Assembly (NCBI GenBank): GCA_900100325.1
Contig: LT629697.1
Coordinates: 1,116,001-1,180,000, forward strand
Length of the DNA stretch: 64,000 nt
Origin: Frankineae bacterium MT45
Lineage (GTDB): Bacteria > Actinomycetota > Actinomycetes > Mycobacteriales > Jatrophihabitantaceae
Direction: 5' to 3'
The notes under the pieces are model-generated. The model had not been told where the DNA came from, did no database searches, and was given only the letters and a program-made list of their open reading frames with translations. Numbering within the stretch: the first letter of the stretch is position 1; the number at the start of each line of letters is the position of its first letter. Position numbers and translations under genes: made by a program. Positions 28,306 to 36,920 of this stretch are shown here, piece after piece.

Positions 28306-28575
28306 TTACGAGTTTCGCAGTGCGTCGATGAGCTGCCCTTTGCGCATCGACGAGCGACCGTCGATGCCTATCTCGGCGGCCCGCTTGCGCAGGCGCTCGA
28401 CCGTCCAGTCGTCATAGCTCGGTGACTCGCCGCCCTTGCGCCCCACGGCGCGACGGCTGGTGTTGGCGGCGGCGTTAGCGATCCGGGCCGACTTCGCCTT
28501 GGAGTTCCCCTCGTCGCGCAACTTCTCGTACAGCGGCTTGTCCTTGACGCTGGGGCCGGGTGAACGTGTAGGCAT
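28306..28575 (-). CDS. Small basic protein with SAP/Rho-N-like C-terminus
   Basis: The 89-residue protein is Lys/Arg/Ser-rich (SVKDKPLYEKLRDEGNSKAKSARIANAAA). Its C-terminal helix-loop-helix, DDWTVERLRKRAAEIGIDG with SMRKGQLIDALRN, resembles SAP/Rho N-terminal nucleic-acid-binding folds. It is a common actinobacterial family of unknown role, sometimes annotated as a plasmid stabilisation protein. Binding to nucleic acid is likely but inferred. AGAGGAT precedes the ATG. It is convergent with the TetR gene and diverges from the glutathione peroxidase gene. Confidence 0.78.
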   Translation of the reverse strand: MPTRSPGPSVKDKPLYEKLRDEGNSKAKSARIANAAANTSRRAVGRKGGESPSYDDWTVERLRKRAAEIGIDGRSSMRKGQLIDALRNS

Positions 28576-28632
28576 GGCCCATCCTCTCTGTCGTTCGGGC
28601 TGACTGCTTCATACCCAGATTCACCTGATCGC

Positions 28633-28638
28633 TACAGT
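28633..28638 (+). promoter_or_regulatory. Leaderless-type -10 element (TACAGT) of the peroxidase gene
   Basis: TACAGT, seven bases, then the ATG at 28646. Confidence 0.45.
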
Positions 28639-28645
28639 CGATCCC

Positions 28646-29137
28646 ATGACGGACCTGCACCCCTTCACCCTCACTACCCTCGCCGGCGAAAGCACCACCT
28701 TCGGTGAGTTGACCGGCGACCAGGTCACCCTGGTCGTCAACGTGGCCAGCAAGTGCGGCCTGACTCCCCAGTACAGCAAGCTGGAGGCGCTGCAGGAGGA
28801 GTACGCCGGACGGGGATTCACCGTCCTCGGCTTCCCCTGCAATCAGTTCGGCGGCCAGGAGCCCGGAACCTCCGAAGAGATCGCCGAATTCTGCTCGGCG
28901 ACCTACGGCGTCACCTTCCCGCTCACGGCGAAGGTGGACGTGAATGGCGCGGGACGCGACGAGGTGTATCGCGTCCTCACCGAGACCTCGGACGCTGACG
29001 GCGAGGCCGGTGACATCCAGTGGAACTTCGAGAAGTTCCTGGTCGGTCGCGACGGCGCGGTGCTCGCCCGGTTCCGTCCGCGCACCGAGCCGGACGCGCC
29101 GGAGGTCCTCGAGGCGATCAACTCAGCCCTGGGCTAG
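28646..29137 (+). CDS. Glutathione peroxidase family protein (Cys type)
   Basis: The 163-residue thioredoxin-fold enzyme has the peroxidatic Cys37 in NVASKCGLTPQY, then FPCNQFGGQEPG with the conserved Gln and a possible resolving Cys65, and WNFEKFLV with catalytic Trp and Asn. It is a cysteine, not selenocysteine, enzyme. In actinobacteria, which use mycothiol, such proteins usually take electrons from thioredoxin. It detoxifies hydroperoxides in the cytoplasm. No operon partner is visible. Confidence 0.93.
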   Translation: MTDLHPFTLTTLAGESTTFGELTGDQVTLVVNVASKCGLTPQYSKLEALQEEYAGRGFTVLGFPCNQFGGQEPGTSEEIAEFCSATYGVTFPLTAKVDVNGAGRDEVYRVLTETSDADGEAGDIQWNFEKFLVGRDGAVLARFRPRTEPDAPEVLEAINSALG

Positions 29138-29251
29138 TCACAACTTTCCGCGCAACGGCCGGCGCACTAGCGGCGTAGGGCCAGATCATGGGAGAGGCGG
29201 CGGCCAGCGTGCCGTCGGGGGTTCTCGCCGGCGATCGGTGAGAATCGGGGC

Positions 29252-29746
29252 GTGCCCGGATGGATTGCGATCGTCATTGCGTCGCTCGCGCTCGTCATCT
29301 CGATCGTTGCCGCAATCAGCACCAGCGGGAGTGCCCGCCGGGCCGACGAGTCCTCGGCGCAGGCGCTGGATGCCGCTGAGCAGGCCCTGATCGCGGCCGA
29401 GGAGGCGGCGACCTCGGTGGTCCGATCAGCCGAGGCGGCTGAGCTGATGGTCGCCATCGAGCAGCGCCGCGACGCCGCCTACGTCACGCCGTGGACGATC
29501 GCCTTCGAGCACGGCGCGGGCTTCGTCCTTATCAACGAGGGCGCCGAGACGGCCTACGACGTCATCATCAGCGGGCCGATGCTGGAGCGCCTCTCCCAGG
29601 AGTTGGGACCGTGGGAGATCGGTCCGCGCGCGTCGCGGCGTTTCTACGCGGCGGGCGACCTGGGTCCGGGATCGAAGTGGGCCGAGGTGAGTTGGCGCCG
29701 GCCGACCGAGACTGAACTACGCAGCTGGCGCACCGATCTCCCCTGA
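29252..29746 (+). CDS. Hypothetical protein with N-terminal membrane helix and coiled coil
   Basis: The 164-residue product starts with a membrane helix (WIAIVIASLALVISIVAAIS). An alanine/glutamate-rich coiled coil follows (about 30-75), then a small beta-rich domain with IAFEHGAGFVLINEG and WEIGPRASRRFYA that looks like an immunoglobulin-type fold. No family name can be given. The GTG start is weakly supported. It is convergent with the NERD-helicase gene. Confidence 0.62.
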   Translation: MPGWIAIVIASLALVISIVAAISTSGSARRADESSAQALDAAEQALIAAEEAATSVVRSAEAAELMVAIEQRRDAAYVTPWTIAFEHGAGFVLINEGAETAYDVIISGPMLERLSQELGPWEIGPRASRRFYAAGDLGPGSKWAEVSWRRPTETELRSWRTDLP

Positions 29747-29800
29747 CGCGTCGCTTTTGGCAAGATGGCACCGAATGGCGTGCCGTATCGCCAAAAGCGT

Positions 29801-31990
29801 TCAGGAGGCGACCCGTCCGACCCAGAGGCTGTCCCGGGCCCGGGTCATCGCGACGAAGAGCTCACGCCGCTTCTGCTCGCCGCGCTCCCGCCGGATCTCC
29901 TCCGGTTCGGGGCGGGTACGAGATCGCGGACGTTCATGCACCGGCAGGATGACGTTCCTGAACTCCAGACCCTTGGCCCGCGCGACGGTGCCCACCTTCA
30001 CCGCATCGACCGGGCTGCCCTGGTACTCCGACAGTCGCAGTGAAGCGAAGCCCGCCTTGCGCAGCAGGTTCTGGTAGACCGTCACCTCGAAGTTGGTCGA
30101 GCAGAGGACGGCGATGTCGGCCGGCCGCTGACCAGCGGTGATCAGTTCCCGCACCCGCTCGATGACGTGACGGCGCAGCGCGTCGATGCTCTCGGCCGCC
30201 ACCTGATTCACGTCTCCGCCCTCGCGCACCGACAGCACCTCGCGCAGGCCGCTCTCGCTACTCCCCTCTAGGTCATCGAACTCGTCGGCAGCCACCACCC
30301 GGGCTGCTTCATCAATGATCTTCGAGGCATTCCGGTAGTTGACCCGCAGCACCGTCGACCGTCCCACCACCGAGATGCCGGCCTCGGCCAGCGTGTAGCC
30401 ACCGGGGTACATCTGCTGCTGCCCGTCACCGATGACCAGCAGCCGGCTCCCCTCGCTGGAGATCTCCCGCAGCAGCCGGACGCCCTGGCAGTTCAGGTCT
30501 TGGACCTCGTCGGCGATGACGGCGGCATACGGCGTGCTGAGCGGCCGTTCGCGGAACTCGTCGAGGGCGAGCGTGAGGAGGTCGTTGTAGTCCAGACGCC
30601 CCGCCTGTCGGAGCTGATCGTCGTAGTCGCAGTAGAGCGTCCAGACGGCCTCTCGCTGCTTCTCGCCGAGCCGGGTCCGCCGCCCGACCCGGGCCAATCG
30701 GCGGTAGTCGGAGTAGTCGACGATGCCTCGTCCCTTGATTACGTGGTCGATCTCCTCCTTCCAGTAGTTGGCGTTGACGCCGATCTCGCCGAGGCAGGAG
30801 CGCTTGCCAGTGCGCCCCCAGGCCCGGTTGAAGGCGAGCTGGGCGAACTTCGGATCGACCTGCAGGCGCAGGCCGCGCTCGGTGAGACGCCGGGACGCCC
30901 AGGCGTGCAGGTTGAGGAACTCCACCCGTCCGCTAGTTGCGGGGGAGAGACGCTGATAGAGCCCGCGCAGCACCGGCGGCAGGGTGTTGATGAACGACGT
31001 GACCAGGATCGGGCCGGGCAGCGACTCGGCCAGATAGGCCGCGCGATGCAGGGCGACGACAGTCTTGCCCGTCCCGGCGGCCCCTCGGATGCGGGACGGC
31101 CCGGTGCCGACGCTGCGCACCAGACGGACCTGCTCGGGATGCAGGAATGTCATCCACTCCTCCATCGGCGTGCGGCCGGCGTCTCGCAGCAGCGCCGCCT
31201 CCAGTGCTGCCGCGTCGAAGAGCGAGGGCTGCTCCGGGCGCCGCTGATGCAGGGTTGGTGACGGCCGATGCGGTGTTGCCGGCGACACCGGGCGCGGGAC
31301 GACGGTGGCGACAACCGTCTCCTCCGTCGCCGCGGGCTTCGCTGCGGGTGAGTCCGGGTGCGGTGGGAAGCTGGTCTCGACCAACTTGGCTAGCGCGCCG
31401 ACCTGGTTCGGGGTGAGGCGGGAACCGCGTCGCACCATCCACGGGATGACCGATTGCTGATCCAGGATCTTCACCCGTCCCAGCCGGGTGTCGGCCCCGG
31501 GGCGCCCGGCGAAGAGGATCACTGGAACAACCTCCAGCGGGGCGAGACCGATCTCGGCCGTGACGTCGGCGACGAGTTCCGCGACCCGGACGATCCGCTC
31601 GAGGTGATCCTGGGCGTCGACCAGCTGCCCGGCCTGCCGACGCAGCAGACGCCCGTCCTGCACTGTCGGTTCGCGCCAGCTCTTCACGTCGATGACGAGA
31701 ATGCCACCCGGGCCGATGTGGATCAGGTCGATGTTGGCCTGGGTGCCGGGCCAACTGCGGTCGGCGAGCAGGTGCCAGCCGAGCGGGCGCATGGCCTCCA
31801 GCTGCAGCGCAACCTCGGACTCGGTTCGTGCGGCGACGGCGAAGCGATGCTGCCGGCTGCGCGCCTCGGCCAGGGCACGCTCGTAGGCGGCCACGAGCTG
31901 CTGTGCGCGTAGTGACTCACGCTCAGCCGAATTACGGACAGTAGTCGACTGAGTGCGGAAGGGCTGGGCGGGGGGTGCTAGTGGATCCAT
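29801..31990 (-). CDS. NERD nuclease domain fused to UvrD/Rep-type SF1 helicase
   Basis: The 729-residue protein combines an N-terminal NERD domain (about 50-170) with a superfamily 1 helicase. The nuclease core is complete: Glu57/59, Asp88 in NIDLIHIGPGG and D101-V-K103 in VIDVKSW. The helicase has Walker A GAAGTGKT at 303-310, Walker B VIADEVQDLN, motif III-like IGDGQQQMY, motif IV-like VLRVNYRNASKI and motif V/VI AKGLEFRNVIL and FVAMTRARDSLWVG. Such fusions are thought to process DNA or RNA, and some act in phage defence. ATG at 31990 has GGGAG five bases upstream. It diverges from a second NERD-like gene. Confidence 0.9.
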   Translation of the reverse strand: MDPLAPPAQPFRTQSTTVRNSAERESLRAQQLVAAYERALAEARSRQHRFAVAARTESEVALQLEAMRPLGWHLLADRSWPGTQANIDLIHIGPGGILVIDVKSWREPTVQDGRLLRRQAGQLVDAQDHLERIVRVAELVADVTAEIGLAPLEVVPVILFAGRPGADTRLGRVKILDQQSVIPWMVRRGSRLTPNQVGALAKLVETSFPPHPDSPAAKPAATEETVVATVVPRPVSPATPHRPSPTLHQRRPEQPSLFDAAALEAALLRDAGRTPMEEWMTFLHPEQVRLVRSVGTGPSRIRGAAGTGKTVVALHRAAYLAESLPGPILVTSFINTLPPVLRGLYQRLSPATSGRVEFLNLHAWASRRLTERGLRLQVDPKFAQLAFNRAWGRTGKRSCLGEIGVNANYWKEEIDHVIKGRGIVDYSDYRRLARVGRRTRLGEKQREAVWTLYCDYDDQLRQAGRLDYNDLLTLALDEFRERPLSTPYAAVIADEVQDLNCQGVRLLREISSEGSRLLVIGDGQQQMYPGGYTLAEAGISVVGRSTVLRVNYRNASKIIDEAARVVAADEFDDLEGSSESGLREVLSVREGGDVNQVAAESIDALRRHVIERVRELITAGQRPADIAVLCSTNFEVTVYQNLLRKAGFASLRLSEYQGSPVDAVKVGTVARAKGLEFRNVILPVHERPRSRTRPEPEEIRRERGEQKRRELFVAMTRARDSLWVGRVAS

Positions 31991-32194
31991 CTCGACTCCC
32001 GACTCCCCAGCCGGAACTTAGAGGAGAGCACAGATCAGAGGCCGCTGCCACTTGGGATCCACATTCGCGGAAGCCATCCATCGGCCGAACCTTCGAGTTC
32101 GCGGAATGTTCGATCGGTGTTAGCGTTAATGGGTCGCGAGATTGTCGTGACTGGTCTGCTGGGGACCATAGCTGCACTTGAAGGGTTCCCCACG

Positions 32195-32902
32195 ATGACC
32201 GCCGTCTGGGCCAACCGGGCCGACTCCGCCGACGCGCTGCCGCACGATTCGGCCTCCCACACTCGCACCTTCGCCGCCCGCGTACTGCGGGTACGCGACG
32301 ACCGCGCCTGGTGCGTAGGCCCCGCCGGCGAGGACACCGTTGACGCCCAGCTCGAACTTCTCGGGCCGCTGTGGCGCAGTGTGCCGGTGCGGGCCCAGGT
32401 GGTCGGGGAAACCCGCGAACGCGCCGCAGCGGACCAAGCCGCGATAGACCAGGCTTCGGTTGATCTAGCCGCGATGGAGCAGCGTTCGGTGCGGGTCCGC
32501 GGTGCCGATGACGTCGATCGCATGGTGGTCGGCCCGGGCGGGGTCTTCACGATCAGCGCCAAGGACCATCCGTACTCCGACGTCTGGGTCAGCGGCCGGA
32601 CCTTCGTGGTGGACGGCCGCCGGCTGTCTTATGTCCGCAACAACCGCAACGCCGCCCGGCGGGCCGCCAACTGGCTGAGCGCCTCGACCGGGATGTTCGT
32701 CGACGTCCGCTCGGTGATCTCCGTCGGCGGCGCCCAGCTCGGCTTCATGGTGGCCGAGCAGCCCGAGCACGGGCTCGTGCATGTGGTGGCCCGGATGCAA
32801 CTGGCTGACTTCCTGGCCGCCCGCACCGAGGTCCTCGGCTACGCCGCCATCGAGCGGATCGTCGACGCGGCGACCCGGCGGATGGATCCGGTCGGCTGGT
32901 GA
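32195..32902 (+). CDS. NERD-like protein with degenerate nuclease motif
   Basis: The 235-residue protein has a NERD-type core at about 95-190: DVDRMVVGPGGVFTISAKDHP, with Asp108 kept but Ser121 where the D/E of the D/E-x-K motif is expected (Lys123 is kept). YVRNNRNAARRAANWLSA matches the helix after the core in related proteins. Loss of the acid suggests an inactive, possibly binding-only version. The start at 32195 follows AAGGG; longer starts have no support. It diverges from the NERD-helicase gene with about 200 bp between, so joint regulation is possible. Confidence 0.75.
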   Translation: MTAVWANRADSADALPHDSASHTRTFAARVLRVRDDRAWCVGPAGEDTVDAQLELLGPLWRSVPVRAQVVGETRERAAADQAAIDQASVDLAAMEQRSVRVRGADDVDRMVVGPGGVFTISAKDHPYSDVWVSGRTFVVDGRRLSYVRNNRNAARRAANWLSASTGMFVDVRSVISVGGAQLGFMVAEQPEHGLVHVVARMQLADFLAARTEVLGYAAIERIVDAATRRMDPVGW

Positions 32903-32938
32903 ACTGACCCGCGTTGCTGCTGGCTGGCGCTGACCCGG

Positions 32939-33523
32939 CTACTGCGGGAGCTTCGCGGTGATCGTGTGGAAACCCGCCTTGTTCGGCGGCACCGGCGTGA
33001 TCGTCATGCTCGTGTAGATCTCCGCGCCGGTTGCGGCGCCAGAGCTAGAGGCCGCGCCGCTAGTGGCCGCGCTCGATGCGGCAGCGGAGTCAGCGGCCGG
33101 GCCGGGCGCGGTGAGGGTCACCGTCGCGGACTCGGTGACGATGGTGCCGGTGGCACAGTTCGGGACGCAGTTGTCCTCCCCGAGCATGCCGGTACCGATG
33201 GCCGCGGCTCCACTCCAGGAGGACCAGACGATCCGGTTGAAGATGATGCTGCCGTCGCCGCAGGTGAGGTTCAGCGCGGTCGGTTCAGTCGCCGCCGGTG
33301 CGCCGGCGCAGTCGATCACCAGGATGTGCGCGACCTGCGGGTCGGTGGCGCCGGTCTGGCGGACCACCACCGCTGCTGGGCCATGACTGGCGGGGGAGCG
33401 CTGGAGCTGCCAGATGACCAGACCTGCCGCAATTGTCAGCAGAACAACGCCGCATGCGGTGACCAACGCCCAGCGCCGCCCGCGCTGCGATCCGTGGACC
33501 GGAGTGTCGGTCGACGGTGCCAT
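32939..33523 (-). CDS. Hypothetical membrane-anchored extracytoplasmic protein
   Basis: The 194-residue product has a cytoplasmic Arg-rich start, one membrane helix (ALVTACGVVLLTIAAGLVIWQL) and an outer domain with four cysteines (IDCAG, LTCGD, DNCVPNC) that may form disulfides. An Ala/Ser-rich linker interrupts the domain, and it ends with ITPVPPNKAGFHTITAKL. No family is recognised. The ATG at 33523 has GGGAG at a good distance. It is convergent with the NERD-like gene. Confidence 0.65.
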   Translation of the reverse strand: MAPSTDTPVHGSQRGRRWALVTACGVVLLTIAAGLVIWQLQRSPASHGPAAVVVRQTGATDPQVAHILVIDCAGAPAATEPTALNLTCGDGSIIFNRIVWSSWSGAAAIGTGMLGEDNCVPNCATGTIVTESATVTLTAPGPAADSAAASSAATSGAASSSGAATGAEIYTSMTITPVPPNKAGFHTITAKLPQ

Positions 33524-33624
33524 GCGTTCTCCCGGGGCCACAGCGCATCACCTGCGCAAGCAGATCGTCGCACAATTACACCGGGATCCGCGCCCTTGAA
33601 TGGTCGCAGCGCGGTAACACTTTG

Positions 33625-34407
33625 CTACATCTCAGGCGGCGTCGCTTCGACCGGCTTCGCTTCGACCGGCTTCGCTGACGGCTCGGCGGTCGCGGTGGCG
33701 GTGGTGGTATCCGCGGCCGGCGAGCTGGACTTCGCCGCCTCGGCTGCGGCCTTGGCGGCCACCTCCTCGGCGCGGGCCCGGTACTTCGCGGCCGTCTTCT
33801 TCCGTCCGGGAATGGCGTAAGGAGTTCCGACGCGGATCTCGGCCACCGTCCGGCGCATCAACGCGATCGCACTCTCGTCCGGCTGCGGCTGCCCACCGGA
33901 CGGCTCGAAGTACTCGATCTTGACGTGCGGGCGCTTCGGGAACCGAACCAGATCGACTGACCCGACCACCCGGCAGCAGAGGACGTAGACGTCCGGCACG
34001 GCCTGGGCCAACCGGCCGGCGCCACTGTGAGCCCGAGTCACCAGACCGCGTGAGACCGTGCCCTCGGGGAAGACGCCGATGCAGGCGCCGTCCCGCAGCA
34101 CGTCGGCCGCGGCCTCCATCGCCTTCGCATCGCCGCGGCCGCGCTCGATCGGGATCTGACCCATGCCGTCCAGCACCTTGGCCAGGGCATTGTTCTTCCA
34201 GAGCTCCGACTTGGCCAGCGCCCGGATCTGCCGGTGCTTCACCGCTGAGACGCCGATGACCACCGGATCCCACTGGCTGTCGTGGTTTGCGACGAGCAGG
34301 AGCGGTCCGGGACGATCGAGCAGGTGCGCACCGGTGACCTCCAAGCGTCCCCAGCGGCGGACAATCGGTCCGGCAATGCCCATCGCAACGCGGTAGGTGC
34401 GGGTCAT
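33625..34407 (-). CDS. 1-acyl-sn-glycerol-3-phosphate acyltransferase family protein (second copy)
   Basis: The 260-residue protein has NHDSQWDP (NHx4D) and FPEGTVSRG motifs and a central RALAKSELWKN segment, as in PlsC-type acyltransferases. The last 60 residues are low-complexity (Ala/Lys/Glu/Pro) and include an exact 15-bp repeat. Three in-frame ATGs are possible; the one at 34407 was chosen because TGGAG lies six bases upstream. It diverges from the HelD-family gene by about 100 bp. It is only distantly similar to the copy at 6166-6927. Confidence 0.83.
   Translation of the reverse strand: MTRTYRVAMGIAGPIVRRWGRLEVTGAHLLDRPGPLLLVANHDSQWDPVVIGVSAVKHRQIRALAKSELWKNNALAKVLDGMGQIPIERGRGDAKAMEAAADVLRDGACIGVFPEGTVSRGLVTRAHSGAGRLAQAVPDVYVLCCRVVGSVDLVRFPKRPHVKIEYFEPSGGQPQPDESAIALMRRTVAEIRVGTPYAIPGRKKTAAKYRARAEEVAAKAAAEAAKSSSPAADTTTATATAEPSAKPVEAKPVEATPPEM
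33646..33675. repeat. Two tandem copies of a 15-bp unit inside the acyltransferase tail
   Basis: TTCGACCGGCTTCGC is repeated exactly at 33646-33660 and 33661-33675. It encodes repeated AKPVE in the C-terminal tail, a likely site of slippage variation. Confidence 0.8.
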
Positions 34408-34505
34408 AGCAACTCCAGTCATGGCTGCAATGATCGCAGTGCGCCAAATCGTGGGCAACATCGCCCGGAGGCTTGAAGCTTGAAGCAGGAGACGTACCGA
34501 ACGCC

Positions 34506-36791
34506 ATGCCGGAGAAGTCGAGCAGTACATCGGACGCGCCGATGACGGACGTGACCGCCCAGCAGCTAGCGATTGAGCAGGAGCACCTCACCCTGCTCTA
34601 CTCCCACCTCGACGCGCTGCGCGAACAGGCTGCGACGTCATTGGACGTGGCGACGCGCAACCCGACCACCGGTACCCCGGCTGCCCGTTCGGAGCGGGAG
34701 GCGTTCATCCGGCTCTACGCCGGACGGGTCTCGCAGCTGCAGGCCGTCGAGCAGCGGCTCTGCTTCGGGCGGCTGGACATGGTCGACGGGCTCCGCCGCT
34801 ACATCGGACGGATCGGCATCGCCGACGACGAGCGCAACGAACTGCTGGTCGACTGGCGGGCGCCGGCCGCCGAGCCGTTCTACCAGGCGACCGCAGCCCA
34901 TCCGCGCGAGATCGTGCGGCGCCGCCAGCTCAGCACCGCCGCCCGGCGGGTCACCGGCGTGCAGGACGAGATCCTCGACCTCGCCGCCTTCGAGGCCAAC
35001 GGGGTTGACGGTGGCCAGATCGTCATCGGTGAGGGCGCGCTCTTCGCCAGCCTGGACGCCTCGCGCAGCGGCCGGATGCGTGACATCGTCGCCACCATCC
35101 AGGCCGATCAGGACCGGGCCATCCGGGCCCCGCTAGCCGGTGTCTTCGTCGTGCAGGGTGGCCCCGGCACCGGCAAGACGGCCGTCGCCCTGCACCGGAC
35201 GGCATTCCTGCTGTACGCGAACCGGGATCGGATCTCACGCAGCGGAGTGCTGCTGGTCGGCCCGAACCGGGTCTTCCTGCGCTACATCGAGCAGGTGCTC
35301 CCAGCGCTCGGCGAGTCCGAGGCGGTCCTGATGGCCACCCCCGGCGAGCTCTTCCCCGGGGTCAGCACCGACGTCCAGGACGCACCGGAGGTGGCGGCCC
35401 TGAAGGCTGACCCGCGGATGGTTCGAGTGATCGCCGAGGCGGTGCGGCGGCGTCAGCGCCTGCTCGAGCGGCCTCGTCCGCTGGATATCGACGGCACCGC
35501 CATCAACCTGGAACCCGACGACGTTCGGCATGCCCGCGACAAGGCGCGCCGCTCCTCGCAGCGGCACAACCAGGCCCGCACCACCTTCGTCAAGGAGGTG
35601 CTCCGTTCGCTGGTGCGGCAACTGGCCGATGCGCGCGGTGTGGAACTGGACGCCGACGCCCGCGCAACGCTCACCGCCGAACTCTACGAGTCGCGCGATG
35701 TCCGCCGCGAGATCAACCTGCTCTGGCTGCCGCTGAGCGCTGAACGGCTGCTGCGTGACCTCTACGCCGACGACGCGTACCGCATTCCGGCGACCCGCTC
35801 GCTGCGCGGTTCGGAGCGAGACCTGCTGCGCCGTCCGCGGAGTGCACCCTGGACGATCTCCGACGTCCCGCTCCTCGACGAGGCGGCCGAACTGCTCGGC
35901 CCGGACGAGTCGAAGCTCTACGCCGACAACAGTGAGGCCGTCGCCGCCGCTGAACGAAAGGCCGAGGTCGAGTACGCCGACGCAGTACAGGACACCTTTG
36001 GCGGTAAGGAGTTCATCAGCGCCGAGGAGTTGGCGCAGCGGTACCAGGAGACGGTCACCCTGGGGAGCGTGGCCGATCGGGCCGCCGGCGATCGGGAGTG
36101 GACCTTCGGCCATATCGTCGTCGACGAGGCGCAGGAACTCTCGGCGATGATGTGGCGGCTGCTGATGCGCCGTACCGCGTCGCGCTCAATGACGCTGGTC
36201 GGCGACACCGCGCAGACCGGTGCGCTGGCCGGCGCCGACTCGTGGGGCGACGTGCTGCGCCCGCACGTCGGGGATCGATGGCAGTTGGCCAAGCTCAACG
36301 TCAACTACCGGACCCCCGGTCAGATCATGGACGTCGCCGCAGCGGTGGTGCGGGCGGCCGGTCTCTCGGTGGACGTGCCGACCTCGGCCCGTCCGGGCGA
36401 CTCGGCGCCGGAGTACACGAAGATTACTGGCGATTCGGCCAGCTCTGCCGTGCTGGCCGAGGTGGTGGCCGACGTCTGGAAGCAGGTGGGTGACGGCACG
36501 GTCGCGGTCATCACCTCCCGCCGGGCCCATTCGGCGGCGACCGCCACGGTGACGGCACTGCTGGGCCCCGAGGTGGTGACGGCCGATACCTCGGCCCTGG
36601 GCTCGCCGGTCTCCGTGCTGACCGTCAACGATGCGAAGGGGTTGGAGTTCGACGCGGTCGTGCTTGTCGAACCGGCCGAGATCGTCGGCGAGTCACCGCG
36701 TGGGGTGAACGACCTCTACGTCGCGCTGACCCGTCCGACCAAGCGGCTGAGCGTCGTGCACTCGACCGCGCTGCCGGCCGGGATGGGCTGA
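34506..36791 (+). CDS. HelD/HelR-family UvrD-like ATPase, RNA polymerase-associated
   Basis: The 761-residue protein has the HelD layout: an N-terminal helical arm (EQEHLTLLYSHLDALRE), the conserved RLYAGRVSQLQAVEQRLCFGRLD and VDWRAPAAEPFYQAT segments, and a split SF1 ATPase with Walker A GGPGTGKT at 218-225. Walker B VVDEAQEL (Asp540-Glu541) and the late motifs LNVNYRTPGQIM, DAKGLEFDAVVLV and LYVALTRPTKRL follow. HelD proteins free stalled RNA polymerase, and the HelR subgroup lowers rifamycin sensitivity. No rifamycin-associated element was recognised upstream, so that role is unproven. The start is uncertain: ATG 34506 lacks a well-placed ribosome site and 34542 is an alternative. Confidence 0.88.
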   Translation: MPEKSSSTSDAPMTDVTAQQLAIEQEHLTLLYSHLDALREQAATSLDVATRNPTTGTPAARSEREAFIRLYAGRVSQLQAVEQRLCFGRLDMVDGLRRYIGRIGIADDERNELLVDWRAPAAEPFYQATAAHPREIVRRRQLSTAARRVTGVQDEILDLAAFEANGVDGGQIVIGEGALFASLDASRSGRMRDIVATIQADQDRAIRAPLAGVFVVQGGPGTGKTAVALHRTAFLLYANRDRISRSGVLLVGPNRVFLRYIEQVLPALGESEAVLMATPGELFPGVSTDVQDAPEVAALKADPRMVRVIAEAVRRRQRLLERPRPLDIDGTAINLEPDDVRHARDKARRSSQRHNQARTTFVKEVLRSLVRQLADARGVELDADARATLTAELYESRDVRREINLLWLPLSAERLLRDLYADDAYRIPATRSLRGSERDLLRRPRSAPWTISDVPLLDEAAELLGPDESKLYADNSEAVAAAERKAEVEYADAVQDTFGGKEFISAEELAQRYQETVTLGSVADRAAGDREWTFGHIVVDEAQELSAMMWRLLMRRTASRSMTLVGDTAQTGALAGADSWGDVLRPHVGDRWQLAKLNVNYRTPGQIMDVAAAVVRAAGLSVDVPTSARPGDSAPEYTKITGDSASSAVLAEVVADVWKQVGDGTVAVITSRRAHSAATATVTALLGPEVVTADTSALGSPVSVLTVNDAKGLEFDAVVLVEPAEIVGESPRGVNDLYVALTRPTKRLSVVHSTALPAGMG

Positions 36792-36863
36792 TCTTCGCCC
36801 TTCAGCCTTGCAGGCACCGAAATGGCCCGAAATCAGTGCCCGCAAGGGTGGAAGGCGAAGATC
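36790..36863. terminator. Long interrupted hairpin between convergent HelD and NERD genes
   Basis: GATCTTCGCC (36790-36799) pairs with GGCGAAGATC (36854-36863), and CCTTGC (36806-36811) with GCAAGG (36842-36847). The stem begins within the HelD stop codon. It probably terminates transcription from both sides. Confidence 0.65.
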
Positions 36864-36920
36864 GCGGCCCAGCCAGATCGCGGCCCAGCACCTCGGCGCC
36901 GGCCGCGAAGTGAGCCGCTG

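Noticed and set aside
34408-34505. Rifamycin-associated element upstream of the HelD-family gene
   Set aside because: No sequence resembling the published inverted element was found in the divergent promoter.
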